A stretch of 40,922 nucleotides of DNA, taken from NCBI GenBank assembly GCA_016793245.1, contig JAEUHW010000117.1:1-40922 (forward strand). The letters run 5' to 3'. The DNA comes from Planctomycetota bacterium (lineage in GTDB: Bacteria; Planctomycetota; UBA1135; JADKAF01). Shown here one piece after another: positions 35,233 to 40,922 of the stretch. The position numbers and the translations under genes were made by a program. The number at the start of each line of letters is the position of its first letter. Within the stretch, counting starts at the first letter, position 1. The notes beneath the pieces are model-generated. The model saw only the letters and a program-made list of their open reading frames with translations. It searched no databases and was not told the DNA's origin.

Positions 35233-36146
35233 GCTCGAATGAACAGTCGCTCGCCCCGCGCGAGCTCGAAGCCTTCGTCTGCGTCGCCGAGGAGCGCTCC
35301 TTCACGGGCGCGGCGCGGCGCCTCGCGACGGCGCAGTCGCTGATCAGCGCGCGCGTGATGCAGCTCGAGGAGCTCGTGGGCGCCCGGCTCTTCGATCGCG
35401 GTGCGCGTGCCTCGCGGCTCACTCCTGCGGGCGAGCTGCTGCTCCCGCGCGCGCGGCGGCTCTTGCGCTTGGAGGAGGAGACGCGGAAGGCGCTCCGCGA
35501 TTTCCTGGCTCGGCCGCACGGCGTGCTGCGCCTCGCCGCTTCGTCGATCCCGGGCTCCTATCTCTTGCCGAAGCAGCTCGCGGCGCTGCGCGGAGAGCTG
35601 CCGGGTGTCCGCATCGATCTGCACCTCCTCGACTCCGAGGAAGCGCTCGCCGCGCTGCGCGCCGAGGAGGTCGAGCTCGCCGTGATCGGCGCCGCGGTGC
35701 AGTCGCCGGACGTCGTGGCCTACCCCGTCGGCGAGGACGAGATCCTGTGGGTCTGCTCGCCCACGCTCGCCAAGGAGCGCGACCCGAAGAAGCTGCCGAT
35801 CATCTTGCGCGAGCCCGGATCGGGCACGCGCAGCGCCGCGATCGAGATGCTGCGCGAGAAGGGCATCGATCCCGAGTCGCTCGACTGCGTGCTCGAGATC
35901 CGCGGCAACGAGGCGCTCTGCCAGGCCGCGCGCGCGAGCTTGGGCACGACCTTCGTCTCGCGCCTCGCCGCCGCCGCCGATCTCGACCGCGGCCACTTGG
36001 TCGAGATCCCCGGGGTCTCGAAGAAGCGCGCCTTCTACCTCGTGCATCGCAGCGGCATCACGCTCTCGCCAGCGGCGCAGGCGCTGCTCCGGCTCTGCGT
36101 GCCGAAGGGCACGGCCCCGCTGCGCACGCGCCACCGCGCCTCCTGA
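35229..36146 (+). CDS. LysR-family transcriptional regulator, selenium-metabolism-like
   Basis: This is a 305-residue protein. The N-terminal winged helix reads LEAFVCVAEERSFTGAARRL with ATAQSLISARVMQLEELVGA as recognition region, followed by LFDRGARASRLTPAG. The effector domain starts GVLRLAASSIPGSYLLPKQL. Its sequence resembles the LysR group linked to selenium metabolism. It overlaps the second permease by ATGA, so it is the last gene of the transporter operon and probably regulates it. The ligand could be the transported oxyanion. No selD, selA or other selenium gene is in this window, so the selenium link is inference. Confidence 0.85.
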   Translation: MSSNEQSLAPRELEAFVCVAEERSFTGAARRLATAQSLISARVMQLEELVGARLFDRGARASRLTPAGELLLPRARRLLRLEEETRKALRDFLARPHGVLRLAASSIPGSYLLPKQLAALRGELPGVRIDLHLLDSEEALAALRAEEVELAVIGAAVQSPDVVAYPVGEDEILWVCSPTLAKERDPKKLPIILREPGSGTRSAAIEMLREKGIDPESLDCVLEIRGNEALCQAARASLGTTFVSRLAAAADLDRGHLVEIPGVSKKRAFYLVHRSGITLSPAAQALLRLCVPKGTAPLRTRHRAS

Positions 36147-36178
36147 GCCCGGCGCGGCGCGCCGCATCTCGCGGGCTC
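36145..36178 (+). terminator. Stem-loop at the end of the transporter operon
   Basis: The arms GAGCCCG and CGGGCTC enclose the self-complementary GCGGCGCGCCGC. It begins inside the LysR stop codon. No T tract follows, so it may be a weak terminator. The rest of the gap to 36334 shows nothing I can name. Confidence 0.4.
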
Positions 36179-36334
36179 GTCGCCTACGAACGCGCAAAAT
36201 CCCCCCCCGCGCCGCGGAGCGCCTCCTTGTCCCCCTGCGATCGCGTGCCAGACTTGAAGCGCGCCAGCCCTCCCCCCGAAGGTTCACGCAGACCGTCTTC
36301 GAAGCCGCGCCGCCGCGCGCGCCGCCTCCGCCCC

Positions 36335-38884
36335 ATGTCGATCCGCCGACTCTGGTTCGTCGCGCTGGCCTCCGCCGGCGCCATCGCCCTCTCACAGCCA
36401 CTCGCGGCGCAGGCCCTCGCAGGCCGGCGTGTCGTGGTCTCCCCGGGCCATGGTTACTACTGGCACTCCTCGCTCGGTTGGACCACGCAGCGCGGGGTCA
36501 TCGACGGCTTGATCGAGGACGTGCACACGAACGAGATCATGTTCGATCACGTGCTGCCCTATCTCGAGGGCGCCGGCGCGAACGTGATCTCCTGCCGCGC
36601 GCGGACGCGCACCACCGAGGAGCGCGTCGTCGACAACGACCAAGGAGCACCGGCCTACTCCGAGACGGGCGTTTGGTTCACGTCGGCGTCGAGCGGCTGG
36701 AACGGCGGCAGCTATCGCTACGCGAACACGAGCCCGACCACGACCGCGACGGCGAGCTTCCGCGCGACGATGACGCGCTCCGATCGCTACCCCGTCTACG
36801 TGCACTTCCGCTCGGGCGCCAATCGCTCGACGAGCGCGCGCCTCGAGATCGACCACGCGGGTGGCACGGCCGTGCGCACCGTGGACCAGACGCGCGATGG
36901 CTCGCGCTGGGTCTTCGTCGGCGAGTTCGCGTTCCGCGCGGGCTCGAGCGCGGTCGTGCGCCTGACGAACCAGAGCTCGAGCGGCAGCGTCGTGATCGCG
37001 GACGCGGTGAAGATCGGCGACGGCGTGGGCTCGATCGTGCGCGGCGCCGGCGCCTCGGGTCGCGCGCGCTGGCTCGAGTGCTCGCGCTATCACGCGCAGT
37101 ACTTCGGCGCGCCGAGCACGGTCTGGGACTCGATCTCCGGCGGCCAGGACAACGACGATGATGTCTCCTGCCGCCCGCGCTACGCGGAATGGTGGGGCGC
37201 CGATCTCTACTTCTCGCTGCACACGAACGCCGGCGGCGGCAGCGGCACGAGCTCCTACATCCACGACACGGCGCCCACCGCGGGCTCGGTGAACTTCCAG
37301 AACGCGCTGCAGGCGCGCGTCGTGCAGGACCTCCGCCAGCTCTGGGATCCCGCGTGGATCGATCGCGGGCGACTCAGCGCGAACTTCGGCGAGCTGCGCT
37401 TGCTGAGCACGATGCCGGGGTGCTTGCTGGAGCTCGCGTTCCACGACGATCTCGGCGGCGACATCGAGGCGATCCATCATCCGGAGTTCCGGCGCATCGC
37501 GGGCCGAGCGATCTACCGCGCGATCCACACCTATCTCGCGCCCGGGACGCCGTGGGTGCTCGATCCGCCGACGGCGCTCGCGTGTCGCAACGATGGTGCC
37601 GGCGGCTTGCGCGTGCTGTGGAGTCCCGTCTCGGGTGCTTCGGGCTATCGCGTGCGCGTCTCCACCGACGGCTTCGCGTGGAGCGAGCCGATCGCCGTCG
37701 CCGGCACGAGTTTCGACCTGCCGGCGCTGGGTCACGGCAGCGTGCGCTACGCGCGGGTCTCCGCGGTGAACGCCGGCGGCTTCGGCCCCGAGTCGACGCC
37801 CGTCGGCGGCTGCGTCGCCGCGAGCGGCATCGCGCCGCTGCTGCTCGTCGACGGCTTCGACCGCCGCGACCGCTACGTGAAGGAGCTCGAGAATCCGCGC
37901 GCGTGGCTGCCCGCGCACGGCGGTGCGGCGAGCGCGATCGCCAGCGCGGGCTTCGCCTTCGACGGCGCGACCAACGACGCGGTGAGCTCGCTGCTCGTCT
38001 CGCTCCCGCCCTACCGCTGCCTCGCGTGGATCCTCGGCGAGGAATCAACCGCCGACGAGACCTTCTCGGCCACCGAGCAAGCGCTGGTCGCGTTCTACCT
38101 GAACGGCGGCGGACGCCTCTTCTTCACCGGCGCCGAGGTCGGCTGGGATCTCGACAGCCAAGGCACCGCGAGCGATCGCGCGTTCTACGAGAACGTGCTC
38201 GGGCAGAACTACCTCCTCGACGACGCCGGCGTCTATCAGACGACGCCGCGCGCGAGCGGGCCGCTGGCGCCGCTGCCCGCCCTGCGCTTCGACGACGGCA
38301 GCGCCGGCATCTACGACGTCGACTATCCCGACGTCGTCGGGCCGGCACCCGGCAGCAGCGGACAAATCGTGCTCACGTACTCGAACGGCCTCGGCGCCGC
38401 GGTGCTGCGCTCCGATGGCCGCGTGCTCGGCCTCGGCTTCCCGCTCGAAGCGCTGGTCGACACCGCGCAGCGCGTGCAGCTCGCCGAGCGCGCGCTCCAG
38501 CTCCTCTGTCCGCTCGGCCTCGATCCGCTGACGCCGTTCGTGCCCGGCCAGACGATGACGCTGCGCATCGATCTGCCGAGCAGCGCAGGCGACGTCTATC
38601 TCTGCGCGGCGAGCCTGGGCTCGCTCCCGGGCATCCCGCTCGGCGATGGGCGCGCGATCCCGCTCAACTACGACCCGCTCTTCGAGCTCTCGCTGCTGCC
38701 CGCGAACCCCGTGTTCCCGCAGGCCTTCGGCTCGCTGGATGCCTTCGGCCGCGCGACGCTCGCGGTGAACCCGCCGGCCGATCCGCTGCTGCAGGGCTTC
38801 GCGTTCCACCTGGCGGCGTTCGCCATCGATCCGCCGACGGGAGTGATTTCAGGGATCTCGAGCTGGCGCCGGTTCGTCTTTTGA
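36335..38884 (+). CDS. Secreted multidomain amidase (Amidase_3-like) with golvesin-like, FnIII and ThuA-like regions
   Basis: This is an 849-residue protein with a signal peptide ending near residue 26. Zinc ligands of an N-acetylmuramoyl-L-alanine amidase fold can be seen: His39 in VVVSPGHG, Glu67 in DVHTNEIMF and His296 in LYFSLHTNAG, with the catalytic Glu366 in LLELAFHDD. Residues 110-228 between the second and third ligands form a golvesin-like beta-domain (ETGVWFTSASSGWNGGSYRY), so the catalytic fold is split by an insert. Residues 393-480 are a fibronectin type III domain. Residues from about 487 to 720 resemble ThuA-like or glutamine-amidotransferase-like folds (LLLVDGFDRRDRYV, ALVAFYLNGGGRLFFTGAE). 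The tail is beta-rich. It probably cleaves peptidoglycan outside the cell; the substrate is inferred. Confidence 0.85.
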   Translation: MSIRRLWFVALASAGAIALSQPLAAQALAGRRVVVSPGHGYYWHSSLGWTTQRGVIDGLIEDVHTNEIMFDHVLPYLEGAGANVISCRARTRTTEERVVDNDQGAPAYSETGVWFTSASSGWNGGSYRYANTSPTTTATASFRATMTRSDRYPVYVHFRSGANRSTSARLEIDHAGGTAVRTVDQTRDGSRWVFVGEFAFRAGSSAVVRLTNQSSSGSVVIADAVKIGDGVGSIVRGAGASGRARWLECSRYHAQYFGAPSTVWDSISGGQDNDDDVSCRPRYAEWWGADLYFSLHTNAGGGSGTSSYIHDTAPTAGSVNFQNALQARVVQDLRQLWDPAWIDRGRLSANFGELRLLSTMPGCLLELAFHDDLGGDIEAIHHPEFRRIAGRAIYRAIHTYLAPGTPWVLDPPTALACRNDGAGGLRVLWSPVSGASGYRVRVSTDGFAWSEPIAVAGTSFDLPALGHGSVRYARVSAVNAGGFGPESTPVGGCVAASGIAPLLLVDGFDRRDRYVKELENPRAWLPAHGGAASAIASAGFAFDGATNDAVSSLLVSLPPYRCLAWILGEESTADETFSATEQALVAFYLNGGGRLFFTGAEVGWDLDSQGTASDRAFYENVLGQNYLLDDAGVYQTTPRASGPLAPLPALRFDDGSAGIYDVDYPDVVGPAPGSSGQIVLTYSNGLGAAVLRSDGRVLGLGFPLEALVDTAQRVQLAERALQLLCPLGLDPLTPFVPGQTMTLRIDLPSSAGDVYLCAASLGSLPGIPLGDGRAIPLNYDPLFELSLLPANPVFPQAFGSLDAFGRATLAVNPPADPLLQGFAFHLAAFAIDPPTGVISGISSWRRFVF

Positions 38885-38935
38885 AGCCATCCTGAACGGC
38901 CCCACCTTCCCCGGCCCCTCGTCCCGGACCAGCTC

Positions 38936-40879
38936 ATGCAGCGTTCCTTCGTCCTCGCGTCGTTCTGCGGCGCGCTCCTCGCCGGTGTTGCCGGAGCCCA
39001 AGTGCGCCATGCCGGCGAGCCGCTCGCCGATCGGCTCGGGCTCCCGCGCGCGATCCCGCGCTTCGATCTCCCGGCGACGCAGGTCGCGCGCCTCCGCATC
39101 GAGGACGAGCAGAGGAACCACTGGCCGCTGCGCTACGGCGAAGTCGTCCCCGCGCCGCTCGACGTGATGCAGCTCGCGCGCGTCGACTTCGACGGCGCGA
39201 GCGGCGCCATCGTCTCGCGGCTCGCGCTGCGCTCGGTCGGCGCCTACACGCTCGGCGTCGTGTTCGATCGCTTCGAGCTACCCGCGGGTTGCCAGCTCTT
39301 CTTCTACGACGCCGGCCGGCGCGAGCTCTTCGGCGCCTACGAGGGCTCGAATCGCCATCCGAACGGCGGCTTCGCCGTGGAGCCCGTGATCGGCGACGAA
39401 GTGGTGCTCGAGCTCGTGCGCGCGCCGTGGGCCGAGAGCGATCCCGTGCTCCGCGTGAGCGAGCTGATCCACGACTACCGCGACCTCCGCGACGAGCGGC
39501 TCTGGGATCGCATCACCGCGCAAGCCGAAGGCGCTTGCCGCATCGGCATCAACTGCCCCGAGGGCGCCTCGTACCAGATCGCGAAGCGCTCGGTCGTACG
39601 CACGCTCGCGGGCGGAGCGCTCTGCTCGGCATCGCTGCTGAACAATACGCGCCACGACGGGACGCCCTATCTGTTCACGGCCGAGCACTGCGGCGTCATG
39701 ACCAACGCGGTGTTCCTCTTCCGCTACGAGGATCCGAGCTGCGGCTTCGCCACCGGCAACGCGAGCCGCACGATGTCGGGTGCTGCACGCCTCGCCACTT
39801 CCGCGACGCTGAACGGCGGCTACGACTCGCAGCTCTACCGGCTGAACGGCAGCGTGCCCGCGACCTACCAGCCCTTCTATGCCGGTTGGGATCGGCGCAG
39901 CACGGGCAGCACGCGGGCCGCTTCCATCGGGCACGGCGGCGGCGAGCCGAAGCAGATCGCAATCGCTGCCGGCGGGCTCCAGAACAACGGCACTTCGTGG
40001 GCGATGAACTGGACCGCCGGCATGCTGGTCGGCGGGAACTCGGGCGGACCGGTGTTCGACAACTCGCAGCGCGTGCGCGGACCGGCGTGCTGCGTCACGA
40101 GCTTCACCTGCGGCCAGCAGACTGCGCTCTACGGTCGCTTCGACCAGTTCTACCAAGCGTTCAATCTCGGGCAGTGGCTCGATCCGATCGGCAGCGGCGT
40201 GCTCTTCCTCGACGGATCGAACGGCGCCGGCGCGTGTGGCTGCGCTCCCGCCACGACGGGCTACCCGAAGATCTGCACGATCACGCCGAGCACGGTGCAG
40301 AACTGGTCGCCGACGCCGCAGCGCATCCGCTTGAGCGGCGTGTCCTTCACCGGAGCGCGGCGCCTCGAAGTCGGCAACAACGTCGTGCTGCGGCGCGACG
40401 ACGGCGAGTTCACCGTGCTCGACGACTGCACGATCGAGTTCGACCTGCCGACACTCAGCGAGTGCGGCGCCGTGAACGTGCGCGTCGAGCTGCAAGGCGG
40501 CTTCGGCGCCGACTCGCAGAACCTGCAGGTGAACCTCGCCGCCACGCCCTGGCTCGCGGGCCCCGCGACCACCGAAGCCGGCCAGACCTACGCGTTCCTC
40601 TCGGGCGGCCCCGCTGGCCGCGCGAACTACACCTTCGTCTCCTTTACGACGACCCCGTCGATCCTGCCTGGCATCGCGACGCTCGACATGGGCACGGGCT
40701 TCACCGATCTCTTGCTGATCGGCAGCACCACGAGCTCGAGCTGCGGCTCCGCTCCGCTCTCGTTCCCCGTCGACGGCCCGGGCATCGTGCTCACCTTCTA
40801 CCTGCAAGCGCTGGAGCTCACCCCGGGCGCCCCGCCCTTCCGCTCCTCGAACCGCCTCACGGTCCAGAAGACCCTCTGA
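38936..40879 (+). CDS. Secreted trypsin-like serine endopeptidase (lysyl endopeptidase-like) with IPT/TIG domain
   Basis: This is a 647-residue protein with a signal peptide ending AGAQ. The catalytic triad is complete: His251 in FTAEHCG, Asp297 in GGYDSQLYRL and Ser369 in VGGNSGGPVF. Cys residues in ACRIGINCPEG, GGALCSAS and PACCVTSFTCG should form disulfides as in Achromobacter lysyl endopeptidase. Residues 436-530 form an IPT/TIG-like immunoglobulin domain (ICTITPSTVQNWSPTPQRIR). The C-terminal 110 residues are a beta-domain found in secreted proteins of this lineage. Residues before about 190 form a prodomain-like region. It is likely secreted. It is 51 bp downstream of the amidase on the same strand. 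Confidence 0.88.
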   Translation: MQRSFVLASFCGALLAGVAGAQVRHAGEPLADRLGLPRAIPRFDLPATQVARLRIEDEQRNHWPLRYGEVVPAPLDVMQLARVDFDGASGAIVSRLALRSVGAYTLGVVFDRFELPAGCQLFFYDAGRRELFGAYEGSNRHPNGGFAVEPVIGDEVVLELVRAPWAESDPVLRVSELIHDYRDLRDERLWDRITAQAEGACRIGINCPEGASYQIAKRSVVRTLAGGALCSASLLNNTRHDGTPYLFTAEHCGVMTNAVFLFRYEDPSCGFATGNASRTMSGAARLATSATLNGGYDSQLYRLNGSVPATYQPFYAGWDRRSTGSTRAASIGHGGGEPKQIAIAAGGLQNNGTSWAMNWTAGMLVGGNSGGPVFDNSQRVRGPACCVTSFTCGQQTALYGRFDQFYQAFNLGQWLDPIGSGVLFLDGSNGAGACGCAPATTGYPKICTITPSTVQNWSPTPQRIRLSGVSFTGARRLEVGNNVVLRRDDGEFTVLDDCTIEFDLPTLSECGAVNVRVELQGGFGADSQNLQVNLAATPWLAGPATTEAGQTYAFLSGGPAGRANYTFVSFTTTPSILPGIATLDMGTGFTDLLLIGSTTSSSCGSAPLSFPVDGPGIVLTFYLQALELTPGAPPFRSSNRLTVQKTL

Positions 40880-40883
40880 CCCA

Positions 40884-40918
40884 TCGATCAAAAGGGGGCC
40901 AGGCCCCCATGTGATCGA
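40884..40918. repeat. Palindrome with TCGATCA arms, GGCCAGGCC apex
   Basis: TCGATCA (40884-40890) and TGATCGA (40912-40918) flank a perfect GGGGGCC-A-GGCCCCC inner stem. It starts 4 bp after the endopeptidase stop. It matches the family seen before and after metH. Confidence 0.8.
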
Positions 40919-40922
40919 CGGC

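Overview
The window is about 41 kb of very GC-rich bacterial chromosome with long genes and short intergenic gaps. Several things point to a Planctomycetota-like organism: a membrane Ser/Thr kinase carrying a sulfatase-modifying-factor (FGE) domain and translationally coupled to a sigma factor, many large secreted proteins of unknown function, a secreted HEAT-repeat protein, a DUF1028 protein and a pair of secreted beta-rich paralogues. The assignment is an inference from gene content; Myxococcota-type lineages are not excluded. No CRISPR array, prophage, transposase gene, rRNA or replication origin was seen.

Layout. 1-3.3 kb: start of a BtpA-family gene, a NodU/TobZ-type carbamoyltransferase, a polysaccharide deacetylase and tRNA-Thr(CGT), all on the minus strand. 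3.5-9 kb: a strong hairpin terminator, a 33-bp tandem repeat, a secreted HEAT-repeat protein with a recognisable promoter, anhydromuramic acid kinase and a tail-anchored coiled-coil protein. 9-13.6 kb: a secreted protein facing a DUF1028 protein, then a RegB/RegA-type redox two-component pair. 13.6-17.8 kb: a long perfect palindrome, a sulfotransferase, a lipoprotein methyltransferase, a nucleotidyltransferase-like remnant and two tandem secreted paralogues. 18-19.3 kb: a broken WYL regulator and a broken Tat-exported protein.

19.3-25.2 kb is the most unusual region. It holds a minus-strand operon of a membrane coiled-coil protein, a sigma factor, a transmembrane kinase-FGE protein and a 75-residue membrane protein. 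Immediately downstream lies a second, diverged and internally deleted copy of the same operon. Only the 75-residue gene survives intact in that copy, and its two copies differ mostly at synonymous sites.

25.2-31.6 kb: an AAA/DUF4143 ATPase, a small conserved-looking protein, full-length cobalamin-dependent methionine synthase (metH) and, coupled upstream of it, an ArsR-methyltransferase fusion resembling the S-adenosylhomocysteine sensor SahR, with its own promoter and operator-like palindrome. 31.7-36.1 kb: a five-gene operon joined by start/stop overlaps, encoding a phosphonate/selenate-type ABC transporter and a LysR regulator. 36.3-40.9 kb: a multidomain secreted amidase and a secreted serine endopeptidase.

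A recurring theme is a set of gene-end palindromes with CCAGG at or near the apex (near 306, 3469, 9993, 26822 and 40884, with relatives at 13616 and 26887). Some of them contain the stop codons of the adjacent genes.
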